Shown piece by piece: positions 34,541 through 43,171 of a DNA stretch of 64,000 nt. The notes beneath the pieces were generated by a model. The model had not been told where the DNA came from, ran no database searches, and saw only the letters and a list, made by a program, of their open reading frames with translations. The translations under genes and the position numbers were made by a program. The DNA comes from an uncultured Oscillospiraceae bacterium (GTDB lineage: Bacteria > Bacillota > Clostridia > Oscillospirales > Acutalibacteraceae): positions 128,690-192,689 of the forward strand of contig UQLR01000001.1 of the NCBI GenBank assembly GCA_900541975.1, given 5' to 3'. Position 1 is the stretch's first letter. Each line of letters starts with the position of its first letter.

Positions 34541-35245
34541 ATGTGTACCAGATTTGTTTATCGCGGAAGCAACATAATAACAGGCTTTAATTTTGACATT
34601 GACCTTTCTGTATGGACGCATAAAGTAATGAAAGAAAAAGAGCGTTTCTATATCGGGATTTTGCGACCGGATGGAATTTATCATTCTTATCATGGAGTAA
34701 ATCAAAATGGGAATGTAGGAACGCTATTATATGTGCATGGTAATTCTGCCGAAGCGTATCAAGACGGCGGCAACTGTATGACGATTGCCGATTTAACAGA
34801 GCAGTTTATCAAGGCGCAGATTTCCTTTGATGAGGTCCTTCAAATTGTTAAGTCGAAGAAAATTGTGTATGCGCCGGACGCTACCATGCAGGCAATGTTG
34901 TCTGATGTGCATGGACGCACATTGGTAATTGAACCGGGAATTGGTTACCGGGAGGAACAAGGTAAATATTCTTTAATAACGAATTATTCTTTGATGAAGC
35001 CGGAAAGTACGAGAGATTTTATTATACCGGGCGATAACAGGTATGAGCTGGCTTTGCAGTTATTAGATAGCTGTAAAAACAAATTTTCAGTTTCCGACGC
35101 ATTTACATTACTTCACACAGTCCGACAAGAGGGCATGTGGGCGACTAGAGTTTCATTTGTTTACTCTGCAAACGAACAAAGCGTGTATTATACGGAAAAT
35201 AATCACTTTGAGCATATCAGAAAATTTATTTTTCCGTTTGTCTAA
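34541..35245 (+). CDS. Choloylglycine-hydrolase-like Ntn-hydrolase (short)
   Basis: 234 residues, about 90 shorter than bile salt hydrolase. It begins Met-Cys-Thr-Arg, so Cys2 becomes the N-terminal nucleophile once Met is removed, and the following [11 protein letters not shown] corresponds to the GRNxD region. [15 protein letters not shown] and [11 protein letters not shown] match later elements of linear amide C-N hydrolases. The substrate may be an N-acyl amide, bile salt or beta-lactam. AAAGGCGG precedes ATG. Close to the acetyltransferase gene (16 nt), so likely one unit. Confidence 0.75.
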   Translation: MCTRFVYRGSNIITGFNFDIDLSVWTHKVMKEKERFYIGILRPDGIYHSYHGVNQNGNVGTLLYVHGNSAEAYQDGGNCMTIADLTEQFIKAQISFDEVLQIVKSKKIVYAPDATMQAMLSDVHGRTLVIEPGIGYREEQGKYSLITNYSLMKPESTRDFIIPGDNRYELALQLLDSCKNKFSVSDAFTLLHTVRQEGMWATRVSFVYSANEQSVYYTENNHFEHIRKFIFPFV

Positions 35246-35261
35246 CAAGAAAGGAGCAGTT

Positions 35262-35882
35262 ATGCCACAGAAAATTTATCCTCGTTCAAAGGACAAAGAA
35301 ACAGTCTATTTAAAAAGTGTCATCAGCAATCCCAATATCATAATCGGCGATTATACAATGTATAACGATTTTGTCAGAGAGCCAAAGGATTTTGAGAAAA
35401 ATAATGTTTTATATCAGTACCCAATCAACCAAGATAAGCTGATAATCGGTAAGTTTTGTTCGATTGCCTGCGGAGCAAAATTTATATTCAATAGTGCAAA
35501 TCACAGTTTGTCTTCACTTTCTACCTACCCATTCCCCATATTTTTTGAAGAATGGAATTTAGATGTAAGGAATATCACAAAAGCATGGGATAACAAAGGC
35601 GATATTGTTATCGGGAATGATGTTTGGATTGGTTATGAAGCAGTTATTTTAGCAGGTGTCACGATTGGGGATGGTGCTGTTATCGGAACCCGTGCCGTTG
35701 TTACAAAAGATGTTCCCCCATATACAATCGTCGGCGGTGTTCCGGCAAAGCCTATAAGAAAGCGCTTTACCCAAGAGACGATTGATTTTCTCGTTAAAGT
35801 AAAATGGTGGAATTGGTCTGAAGAGCGCATTCGACAACACATAACCGAGATACAGTCAGGAAACATTGAATATTTGCGTTAA
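35262..35882 (+). CDS. Xenobiotic acyltransferase of the Vat/CatB left-handed beta-helix family
   Basis: 206 residues from ATG 35262-35264 (AAGGAG upstream). Hexapeptide repeats with [15 protein letters not shown], the catalytic His in [56 protein letters not shown] and [13 protein letters not shown]. Length and layout agree with streptogramin A acetyltransferases (Vat) and CatB-type chloramphenicol acetyltransferases. Whether it gives resistance cannot be told from sequence. A hairpin terminator follows. Confidence 0.88.
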   Translation: MPQKIYPRSKDKETVYLKSVISNPNIIIGDYTMYNDFVREPKDFEKNNVLYQYPINQDKLIIGKFCSIACGAKFIFNSANHSLSSLSTYPFPIFFEEWNLDVRNITKAWDNKGDIVIGNDVWIGYEAVILAGVTIGDGAVIGTRAVVTKDVPPYTIVGGVPAKPIRKRFTQETIDFLVKVKWWNWSEERIRQHITEIQSGNIEYLR

Positions 35883-35951
35883 ATTGCCGCACGACGACAA
35901 AAGAAAAAACGTCATACAGCGATCATTACTCATGCGAAAAAGTATTTTATG

Positions 35952-35985
35952 GGCGGCTTTGAAATATGGAGCCGCCTATTTCATT
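35952..35985 (+). terminator. Terminator after the Vat-like gene
   Basis: Arms GGCGGCT (35952-35958) and AGCCGCC (35970-35976), followed by TATTTCATTAT. The remaining gap to 36205 holds no supported gene. Confidence 0.65.
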
Positions 35986-36205
35986 ATGTTGACAAAAATG
36001 CCATGGCATTTTCCTGTATTTGTAATAGTCTTAAAGTATCAAAAAAAGCCTATTCCATATAACGGGATATTCCGGCTATCATTATGAATACACATATCAT
36101 TCTACACAATTAAATAACTCATATTACCAAACACCTATGTGGTTTTGCGACTGCATGGGCGTTTGTTGTAATAGCCCCCTATTGGGAAGAAAGGGGGTGA
36201 GTTAG

Positions 36206-36664
36206 ATGATTTATTCGAAAGAATACAAGGAGCATATCGAATACTCTTTTGCCGCTTTTTGTAAGGTGGTTCTCCACAATGCGGCAATAAACGCATACCG
36301 TGATTTCGGACGGAAGCAGAAACGGGAAATATCGCTTAAATACTTGATGTCGGAGACGTCGTTTGAAGCGTTCACAACAGATACTTATTTTGAACAATAC
36401 GACCGACCGACTATCTTTGTTGCAAAAGGGCAAAAAATTGTTATCGCAAGCAAGCGATTAGCCGACACACTATCAAAATTGACCGAACAAAGACGTAATG
36501 TTTTGTTTCTGTACTTTTTCTTCGGTTATACAGACGCTCAAATCGGAAAAAAGTATGGACGAAGCAGAAGCACAGCGAATTACTGGAAATTAGCAGCACT
36601 AAAACAGCTACGAAAAGAAATGGAGAGATTAGAACATGAGGAACAAAAAGCTGATACCTTTTGA
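36206..36664 (+). CDS. Tn916-type sigma-like regulator
   Basis: 152 residues. C-terminal sigma-70 region 4: KRLADTLSKLTEQRRNVLFLYFFFGYTDAQIGKKYGRSRSTANYWKLAALKQLRK. The N-terminal part resembles the Tn916 Orf7-type RNA-polymerase sigma-like factors found in integrative elements of Firmicutes. GGGGGTGAG precedes ATG. It overlaps the next gene, which is the usual partner, so this pair marks integrative-element DNA. Confidence 0.8.
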   Translation: MIYSKEYKEHIEYSFAAFCKVVLHNAAINAYRDFGRKQKREISLKYLMSETSFEAFTTDTYFEQYDRPTIFVAKGQKIVIASKRLADTLSKLTEQRRNVLFLYFFFGYTDAQIGKKYGRSRSTANYWKLAALKQLRKEMERLEHEEQKADTF

Positions 36665-36839
36665 AGTGATTGAAAAGGCGGTCGCCGGAGAACCGGAATC
36701 TGTAAACGCTGTTTTATACCATTACAGGGGATACATAAAATATCGCTCTGTACTTCAAGGGCATTTTAACACAGACATTCAAGACAGATTAGAAACACAG
36801 CGCATCAAAGCAATCTTGCAGTTCCATTTTGACAGATAG
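36636..36839 (+). CDS. Tn916 Orf8-type helix-turn-helix protein
   Basis: 67 residues starting inside the sigma-like gene (28-nt overlap), with GGAGAG upstream. IPFEVIEKAVAGEPESVNAVLYHYRGYIKYRS is the conserved core of the small conjugative-element regulators that follow the sigma-like gene in Tn916-like elements. Probable DNA-binding accessory. Confidence 0.8.
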   Translation: MRNKKLIPFEVIEKAVAGEPESVNAVLYHYRGYIKYRSVLQGHFNTDIQDRLETQRIKAILQFHFDR

Positions 36840-36861
36840 TGAATAGCAAAGCCAGAGAAAG

Positions 36862-36905
36862 CCGTCAAGGATAAACTTCGCGCTTCGCGTCCTTGACGGT
36901 TTTCC
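36862..36905 (+). terminator. Terminator after Orf7/8-like pair
   Basis: Perfect 10-bp arms CCGTCAAGGA (36862-36871) and TCCTTGACGG (36890-36899), followed by TTTTCC. Confidence 0.8.
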
Positions 36906-37134
36906 CTGTCCTTGCTATGCGGCAATCAAGAGCGCAATCGGATAGACCGCTTGCGCTCCCTATGAATTATGGATTTTCTGAATGAATAATGATTTCTGTA
37001 TTTCCGCTTCCTTTCTCTTCCGTTCCGACAGCTTATGGGTAGAGGAAACATTAAGAGACGGAAAGGAATGGAATGGGTAATTGATTAAATCCGTAATTCT
37101 TTAATCTTTACTTTATATATCTTTATTTAATTGC

Positions 37135-37191
37135 ATTGGATTTTCCGACGTCGGATTACCCGATGTCGGAAAATCCAATATCGGGTAATCC
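37135..37191. repeat. Two overlapping palindromes (iteron-like)
   Basis: ATTGGATTTTCCGACGTCGG (37135-37154) pairs with 37160-37179 at 19 of 20 positions over a 5-nt loop. GGATTACCCGAT (37153-37164) pairs with ATCGGGTAATCC (37180-37191). The two stems share 37153-37164 and exclude each other. In the 36840-37638 gap, which has no gene. Could be an origin, replication-protein site or switch. Confidence 0.75.
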
Positions 37192-37473
37192 AATGCCGGA
37201 AGCCATAACTACACATAAGCTTTGTTCTATGTAAACAGATATATAAATTGCCACAGTAATGTTACGCAGTAGAGGACAAAACAACCTTGATTTAAGCGGC
37301 TTACAGACACGAAAACATCAAAGGTAAAGGTTTTATACCTTTTCCCTCCTTTCCTGCTCCGTAGAGCCTTTCATAAAAATACTTGCGGTTTACACGCCTT
37401 GCTTGTACTAAGCATTTTTGCTTTTATCAAGTGGCTTGCAAGAAAATATTAAACTTTTTTGTTTCATTTTATC

Positions 37474-37503
37474 TTGACTTTCACTAAGCATATCTGCTAT
37501 ACT
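37474..37503 (+). promoter_or_regulatory. Promoter of left XRE regulator with CACTAAGC operator
   Basis: TTGACT (37474-37479), 18-nt spacer, TATACT (37498-37503). CACTAAGC (37482-37489) lies in the spacer and ACTAAGCA recurs at 37407-37414. The same two motifs with almost the same spacing precede the right XRE copy. Confidence 0.7.
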
Positions 37504-37638
37504 GGTCGTAGAATGAATTGACGACCAGTACAAGGTTCTGTCAAGCAGGAAAGGGTGGAGATTTTTGCAGAAAATACTACCCGACGCTTGACAGGTTCTT
37601 ATACTGTGGGCAGTACATAAGCAAGGAGTGTAAACACT

Positions 37639-38163
37639 ATGGCGATTGGTGAAAGAATACGCTTTTTTAGAAATTTAAGAGGTATGACTCAAAAATATCT
37701 TGGCATTCAGGTGGGATTTCCCGAAAAAACAGCCGACATCCGTATGGCTCAATATGAAAGTGGTTCAAGGACGCCTAAAGCTGATTTGACCAATACGCTT
37801 GCAACAGTACTTGAGGTATCTCCACAGGCTTTAACTGTACCCGACATTGACAGCTACATCGGACTGATACATACATTGTTTACGCTTGAAGACCTCTATG
37901 GTATGAGAGCAGAGAGAGTAAACGGCGAAATACATTTATGCTTTGATGAAAACAAGCCGACCACAAGCAAGTCTGCATTTGCAATGCTCGCTGCTTGGGC
38001 AGAGCAAGCCGAAAAATACAGAAACGGCGAGATTACTAAAGAACAATATGATAGTTGGCGCTACACATTTCCCGAACAGGACACCACGCAAAAATGGGCG
38101 AAAGTTCCGTCAAAGGAAGTCAACGATACAATGGTAGAAGCGTTCAAGGATAAACTGAAATAA
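37639..38163 (+). CDS. XRE-family regulator, left copy
   Basis: 174 residues. N-terminal HTH: IGERIRFFRNLRGMTQKYLGIQVGF ... RMAQYESGSRTPKADLTN, then an uncharacterised C-terminal domain. The first 52 residues equal those of the protein at 50376-50906, and the rest is close. AAGGAG precedes ATG. It probably regulates excision or maintenance genes of its element; in the right copy the integrase module is adjacent. Confidence 0.92.
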   Translation: MAIGERIRFFRNLRGMTQKYLGIQVGFPEKTADIRMAQYESGSRTPKADLTNTLATVLEVSPQALTVPDIDSYIGLIHTLFTLEDLYGMRAERVNGEIHLCFDENKPTTSKSAFAMLAAWAEQAEKYRNGEITKEQYDSWRYTFPEQDTTQKWAKVPSKEVNDTMVEAFKDKLK

Positions 38164-38191
38164 AAAAACTAAAACATAAAGAGGTATCGTA

Positions 38192-38668
38192 ATGGATATT
38201 TCATTCAAAATTAACGACGATAAGTTTAATTATCGTGTATGTGCTATTATGATAGACAATGATAAAATATTGGCTATGCACGATGAATGTTCACCGTATT
38301 ACTATTTGCCCGGCGGTCGTGTGATGATTGGAGAAACTGCTGAACAGGCGGTAATTCGAGAAATTAAGGAAGAATTAGGTATTACTCCGAAAATCAGTCG
38401 CCCATTATGGCTTAATCAAGCATTTTTTAAAGAAGATGTTGATGGCTTGAATTATCACGAATTATGTATTTATTTTCTTATGAATATTACAGATACGGAT
38501 TTGCTTAGTAAAGGTAACAAATTTACCTTGCAAGAGAGACATCACACACATAATTTTGAGTGGATAGAATTTAATCGATTAGAGAATGAGTATTTTTATC
38601 CATTGTTTTTGAAAAAGGAAATATATAACCTACCTTTACACTTTACTATCAGAACGGAACAAGAATAA
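38192..38668 (+). CDS. NUDIX hydrolase
   Basis: 158 residues with the Nudix box GGxxxxGExxxxAxxREIxEELG near residues 45-67. Nudix enzymes cleave nucleoside diphosphates linked to another moiety; the substrate is unknown. GAGGT precedes ATG. It lies between the XRE gene and its terminator, where the right element copy has no such gene, so it is extra cargo. Confidence 0.9.
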   Translation: MDISFKINDDKFNYRVCAIMIDNDKILAMHDECSPYYYLPGGRVMIGETAEQAVIREIKEELGITPKISRPLWLNQAFFKEDVDGLNYHELCIYFLMNITDTDLLSKGNKFTLQERHHTHNFEWIEFNRLENEYFYPLFLKKEIYNLPLHFTIRTEQE

Positions 38669-38700
38669 GTTTTTCATCTCATTTTGATAAAGCAAAACAA

Positions 38701-38740
38701 AAAGAGCTATCAGACTTCAAAAATCTGATAGCTCTTTGCT
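38701..38740 (+). terminator. Terminator after left XRE/NUDIX unit
   Basis: 14-bp arms AAAGAGCTATCAGA (38701-38714) and TCTGATAGCTCTTT (38724-38737). The right element end has a near-copy at 50920-50955. Confidence 0.85.
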
Positions 38741-38763
38741 TATTCTTATGATAATTCAAAAAA

Positions 38764-38782
38764 TGTTGCCATTTTGTTGCCA
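38764..38782 (+). repeat. Integrase arm-type direct repeats (outer left)
   Basis: TGTTGCCA at 38764-38771 and 38775-38782, 11-bp period. They end 61 nt before the core at 38843, just as the right-end pair ends 62 nt before its core. Confidence 0.7.
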
Positions 38783-38842
38783 CAAAGGACATCTAAACGA
38801 CTAAAAGCCTTTATTTACGGACTTTTTCGAGGGTGCGAAATC

Positions 38843-38853
38843 ATTCCCACTCG
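38843..38853. other. Attachment core, left junction
   Basis: ATTCCCACTCG, identical to 51056-51066 at the guaA 3' end. It marks the left boundary of the mobilizable element and also the right boundary of the element remnant on its left. Confidence 0.8.
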
Positions 38854-38952
38854 CTCCTGAAAACCACCACTTAAACAATTTTGTATTAGTGATTTAGCAC
38901 GAGTTATTTTAGTTATCTGAAATATCCATAAAATATGGACTCTCCAAATTTC

Positions 38953-38971
38953 TGTTGTCATTTTGTTGTCA
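38953..38971 (+). repeat. Integrase arm-type direct repeats (inner left)
   Basis: TGTTGTCA at 38953-38960 and 38964-38971, 11-bp period, 100 nt inside the left core. The gap 38741-39006 holds only these junction sites. Confidence 0.7.
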
Positions 38972-39006
38972 TATACAAGAGTACTATAGAATATTTTTCT
39001 TAAAAA

Positions 39007-41190
39007 TCAAGATTTCTTAATAGTGTCTACAAAGGTCAACACATCCGTTCTTTCAGCACCCAATGCTTTTTCCGTAATATCTATTGCTGGTTGGAAAATG
39101 CTTAAATTCCCTTCGAAATGATTGAACTCATTTATCAAAGTCTTTTTTGAGGTGAGTCGAACTCTTTTCCTAATGCTATCGACATCGTCTGCCGGAAATG
39201 CCTGACTAATAATTGAGCCCAATTGATCATAACGAGTTGTGTCAATAGAATATTTTTCTACTAAAGTTTTTTCCACCAATAATCGTAAAAATAAATATAC
39301 AAAAGAATGCTTTAGCGTTTTATCTAAAAGTGGATATTTAACAGGATTGACTATAGAAATACCATCTACCGTTCTGCTAAGAATGTTGGAAACATCTACT
39401 ACTAATGAACTTGGTAAATTGCATCTTCCATCATTTCCAAACAATCGGAAATAAATCTTTGCTATATCAACCGATTCTGTCTTATATCCGTGCATCAATT
39501 GAGTTAACTGCTCTATACTTTCTGTATCATCAATAATGGTTGCATATCCTCTCATAAACGGAATCATTGATACTAAAAACATTTCATCTGATTGTATTTC
39601 ATTAAATATTTTATGCCTAAAGGTATCTAACAACTCTTTCAGATTTATTAACATATTTTGCTCGTTCTTAGAAAGTGGAATGAATCCGTTATCCTCACCT
39701 TCTGTATTGTTTAATAGATACAGGTTGAAAGAATGTTTGTATTGACTCTCTAACAACCTAAGGAGATCTAAATTATGTGTAAGTATTATTCGAGGTTTAT
39801 TTTCCAACATTTTTACTAAAGCAAAAACTACTTTGTTTTTATATATTGAGTCAAAGCTGGAAATTGGGTCGTCTAATACGATAATCTGATTTTTTGAGTT
39901 TTTTGCTTTCAAAAATTCAAAACAAAGTGAAAGAAAATTTTGCTCTCCAGTACTAAGTGGTAATTCACCTCTATCTAATCCTAAAAATTCTTTTTCTTCA
40001 AGAAGAATTTTTAAATTTTTATTCGAATCTCGGACAACTGCTATTTTTTTATCCATACTATTCGATAAAATTTCTTCGATATATATAAAATCCTCTTCAG
40101 TAATATCCGGCTTTTCAGAAATAAGCTTTTCGTACTCAGTATATTTGTCACGCAATTCACATATATCATTATCGTTCTTCAACAAAGAACTAAGTTTTGC
40201 ATTGAAAAAAGCAATGTATTGATTAATATCACTTTGTAGAACTTTAATAGATGTAAAATCTCCATCTTCTAAAGCCCTTAAAACATTATCTCTTATTAAA
40301 AACGGATCATCTGAAGAAGAAAGTGCAATAATATCTTCTATAAACGAACGCAACTGCTCGGTTAGAGAGTCTATGACAAGTTGCCTATGTTGAATTTTCT
40401 CTTCTTTTAATTTTTCCGAGTCTATTCCATCATTATCACAAACTATACATTTAGTTTTGTGGGAGAAATTTGTCAGAATGTTAATAGCTATACTATCTTC
40501 TTCTATTTGCTGAGCATTATGTACCTTTGTAATATCAGGCTCAGTTATAGTGAGTACTTTATGGATAAGAGATTTTTTATCAGAATATCCAATTACAAAA
40601 TATCTGAATTTTTCTTCTAAAAATTCGTCAGGCAACTCTTTATCAGGCAAAGTGTCAATTGTATCTAGAAAATCTTTTATGACTATCCTAGAACCTTTCG
40701 AGTTTTTATTTGCCAAATCTTTTACAATCGATAATAATTTTGCTTTATCAATAATGGATATCAATGGATTAGACACTGTAGAAATCTTAAATATATCTTT
40801 TAAATTTGATATAGTTTTTAAAATTACATCTTGATATTTTTGAGATATAAATTGCTGCAACTCAAACTCTTTTCGAATATTATCACCTAGCAAAAAATCT
40901 TTAGCTGTACCTGAAATTATATTTCTATTATTTTGATCATTTATAACATAAAATATTTCCTTGCCATTTTCGTATTCAACTGAATTGTATTCACAACTAA
41001 TAGATGTGCCTTCTACACTACTAAAAACTTTAGCTAAGCTAGTTTTACCTGTACCATTAGGACCGTATACAACAGCTATTCCTGCATTAGAAAAAGAAAT
41101 AGTATTGTTTTTGACAAAAGTACGATAGTCGGATGTGAATATAAGACCATTTTCGATTTTATTAAATAATATATTACTAAATGCCATCAT
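39007..41190 (-). CDS. Zinc-hook AAA ATPase, RloC/PrrC-like (putative anticodon nuclease guard)
   Basis: 727 residues. Walker A GPNGTGKT (43-50), a long helical insert with a CIVC zinc-hook motif (248-251), ABC-like signature LSTGEQ (412-417), Walker B IIVLDDP (436-442), and switch His472 in ILTHN. The C-terminal domain has Arg636-x3-Glu640 and His691, the order of catalytic residues in PrrC and RloC tRNA anticodon nucleases; whether the fold is the same is not proven. The gene starts 1 nt after the endonuclease stop and is last in the R-M operon. PrrC is also kept next to an R-M system. It could alternatively be another AAA_13-type defence ATPase. Confidence 0.7.
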   Translation of the reverse strand: MMAFSNILFNKIENGLIFTSDYRTFVKNNTISFSNAGIAVVYGPNGTGKTSLAKVFSSVEGTSISCEYNSVEYENGKEIFYVINDQNNRNIISGTAKDFLLGDNIRKEFELQQFISQKYQDVILKTISNLKDIFKISTVSNPLISIIDKAKLLSIVKDLANKNSKGSRIVIKDFLDTIDTLPDKELPDEFLEEKFRYFVIGYSDKKSLIHKVLTITEPDITKVHNAQQIEEDSIAINILTNFSHKTKCIVCDNDGIDSEKLKEEKIQHRQLVIDSLTEQLRSFIEDIIALSSSDDPFLIRDNVLRALEDGDFTSIKVLQSDINQYIAFFNAKLSSLLKNDNDICELRDKYTEYEKLISEKPDITEEDFIYIEEILSNSMDKKIAVVRDSNKNLKILLEEKEFLGLDRGELPLSTGEQNFLSLCFEFLKAKNSKNQIIVLDDPISSFDSIYKNKVVFALVKMLENKPRIILTHNLDLLRLLESQYKHSFNLYLLNNTEGEDNGFIPLSKNEQNMLINLKELLDTFRHKIFNEIQSDEMFLVSMIPFMRGYATIIDDTESIEQLTQLMHGYKTESVDIAKIYFRLFGNDGRCNLPSSLVVDVSNILSRTVDGISIVNPVKYPLLDKTLKHSFVYLFLRLLVEKTLVEKYSIDTTRYDQLGSIISQAFPADDVDSIRKRVRLTSKKTLINEFNHFEGNLSIFQPAIDITEKALGAERTDVLTFVDTIKKS

Positions 41191-41191
41191 A

Positions 41192-43159
41192 TCACCCCAT
41201 ATAATTTTTTATACAATTTTCATACCACTCGTGCGGCGGCAAAGTTGAATTAAAAGCTGCCTCAAACAACGGATATAATTCTTTGTATGTTCTACCGTTA
41301 GAAATAATTTTCTTTAATTCCGATGTTTGCAACGGAATAATTTTCATACCATTTACAGATTTAGAATAGTCCTGAGTATCATAAAACGGCATTGATTTTC
41401 TACCTCTAAAATCAGCAATTACATTAATATCAAGGTAGTTAGTTGCAAAAACGCAGTATGAATTAAGATTTCCTGTGCGTATTAAATGTCTTCCTAAGTG
41501 TCTTGATACCGGCTCCATTTCCATTCTGCGCTGGTTCGTGCTATCTGCAAGTGTCGCTTCAAGAAGTAATGTATGTTCTGGATAAGCTTCAGTTGCACAA
41601 TATTCATAAACAATATCGGCTTCACCGCCTGCAGCGTGTGTTTTCGGAAGGAGATCAGCGTCAAGCGAAAGTTTCATATAATCAAGAATCTTTCCTTGTC
41701 TTTCACTTGCTTTATACCACAAGATTCCCAATACATACTCAAAAATGGTAGGCACATCAGCGTTATCAGTAACCATATTTCTAATTTCAGTATCGTTTCT
41801 ATCTTCAAAATAATCAAGCAATGACAGCAAATTTTCATCAGTAAATTTAGTATCGATAAGGTGTTGCAATCTCTGATAACGATTATCCTCTAAGGCTTCA
41901 CGAGCTGCTTCAATAGTAGTTACACTTAATCCGAGCTCCTCATTAATACCATCAATAATCGTATCGTCACTAACAACAAGGCAAGCCGAAATACTTTCAA
42001 TACTGCAATTTTCATAAAGTAATTCAGACTTAACAAAAATATCTGAATACAGTTGATCCATAACAGATTTGAAAAAATATTGCGGAACGACATCTAATTT
42101 AACTGTATCATCTTCGAATAGTACAATATCAGTAGTTTTTATGTAACGACGATTTAAATCAAGGTAATCGGAAAGAGTAGCCTTAGCTTTAAATAAATGC
42201 ATTGTTTTAAAAAACGCCTTTTTAAACTCAATTTCTCCAGTAACACCATTAAACAATGTAACTTTTAAATGATCTGAAGGAAATTTACCGATTGCAGTTT
42301 CAGAAGTGGTATCAAATAAGTAACTACGCCACCATTTCCCGATTTTTATGTCTTTAGTCGCAGAATAAACAGATGGCAGACTATCAATATCATCTTCCAC
42401 AAAAACTCTGTATAATGCTTCATACAATTTAAAATATGGCTTGTCGTACTGTCGGCTTTTTCTGTTCAGTCCGATTTCACATATTAAGCTTTCTGTAACA
42501 TCGTTTTCAATAAAGTAGTCTAATGCCGTGTTATAGTTATTCATATTCATTAGACGATTTATTATAATGTTATCAATCGTGGTACCATTAGTTCTTAATT
42601 TTTTGATTCCCTCAATGATTTCATCCGTTTCATTCGCACCTACACATAAAGGCAGTAAATATGTATACTCATCAAGTGTCAAATAATCAACTTTACTTAA
42701 TAAATAAAGTAACACTAAAAATGGTCTTACAGTTTGTCCCTCTACTGTATAAGAGGTTTTCAGCAACTGTTTTAAATAAATAAAGCTATCTTTTGCAATT
42801 TGAAATTGGTTATCTGACGAGAAATCATTTTCAGAACTAATATGCAGCAATGCCTTGCCAGCGTCACTTAGCTTTCTGTTTTCATCAATTAAACCAATAT
42901 CAACTAAACCCGAAGTTTTTTCACGAGCATCTTTCGGTTTGTTTTTTGCATTGCCTTCTACAAATCCTTTTTGTCTCATAAAGTCATAATAACGAGCTTG
43001 CAACTCATTATTTCCAGACCAGTTAATATTTTGATTTTCTCTTAAAATCCAAAACTCATTCAAAAGAGAAAGCTGTTCTTCTATTGTTTTGTTAAAATTC
43101 TTTGTTCTAAAGCTTGTTGTCCCCAAACTCCAACAAAAGCTTTTATAAGGTATATTCAT
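41192..43159 (-). CDS. AlwI-family type II restriction endonuclease
   Basis: 655 residues. The C-terminal third has a PD-(D/E)xK-like core: Asp515 in GGEADIVYEY, then Glu534 in LLLEATLADS, followed by the conserved EPVSRHLGRHL segment, as in AlwI/MlyI/BspD6I-type enzymes that cut outside asymmetric sites. The N-terminal 450 residues would be the recognition part. Two adjacent methyltransferases fit an asymmetric target. The recognition sequence cannot be read from the protein. GGGGGAG precedes ATG; gaps to neighbours are 12 and 1 nt. Confidence 0.85.
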   Translation of the reverse strand: MNIPYKSFCWSLGTTSFRTKNFNKTIEEQLSLLNEFWILRENQNINWSGNNELQARYYDFMRQKGFVEGNAKNKPKDAREKTSGLVDIGLIDENRKLSDAGKALLHISSENDFSSDNQFQIAKDSFIYLKQLLKTSYTVEGQTVRPFLVLLYLLSKVDYLTLDEYTYLLPLCVGANETDEIIEGIKKLRTNGTTIDNIIINRLMNMNNYNTALDYFIENDVTESLICEIGLNRKSRQYDKPYFKLYEALYRVFVEDDIDSLPSVYSATKDIKIGKWWRSYLFDTTSETAIGKFPSDHLKVTLFNGVTGEIEFKKAFFKTMHLFKAKATLSDYLDLNRRYIKTTDIVLFEDDTVKLDVVPQYFFKSVMDQLYSDIFVKSELLYENCSIESISACLVVSDDTIIDGINEELGLSVTTIEAAREALEDNRYQRLQHLIDTKFTDENLLSLLDYFEDRNDTEIRNMVTDNADVPTIFEYVLGILWYKASERQGKILDYMKLSLDADLLPKTHAAGGEADIVYEYCATEAYPEHTLLLEATLADSTNQRRMEMEPVSRHLGRHLIRTGNLNSYCVFATNYLDINVIADFRGRKSMPFYDTQDYSKSVNGMKIIPLQTSELKKIISNGRTYKELYPLFEAAFNSTLPPHEWYENCIKNYMG

Positions 43160-43171
43160 AACAGCTCCCCC

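Noticed and set aside
35866..36087. 73-codon frame after the Vat-like gene
   Set aside because: It contains the terminator hairpin and has no ribosome binding site.
37135..37191. CRISPR-like repeat array
   Set aside because: Repeats are inverted and overlapping, with no regular unique spacers; no cas genes in the window.
39007..41190. SMC/Wadjet-type or OLD-type ATPase
   Set aside because: No partner genes of Wadjet and no TOPRIM domain at the C-terminus; zinc-hook plus Arg/Glu/His tail fits RloC/PrrC-like proteins better, though not proven.
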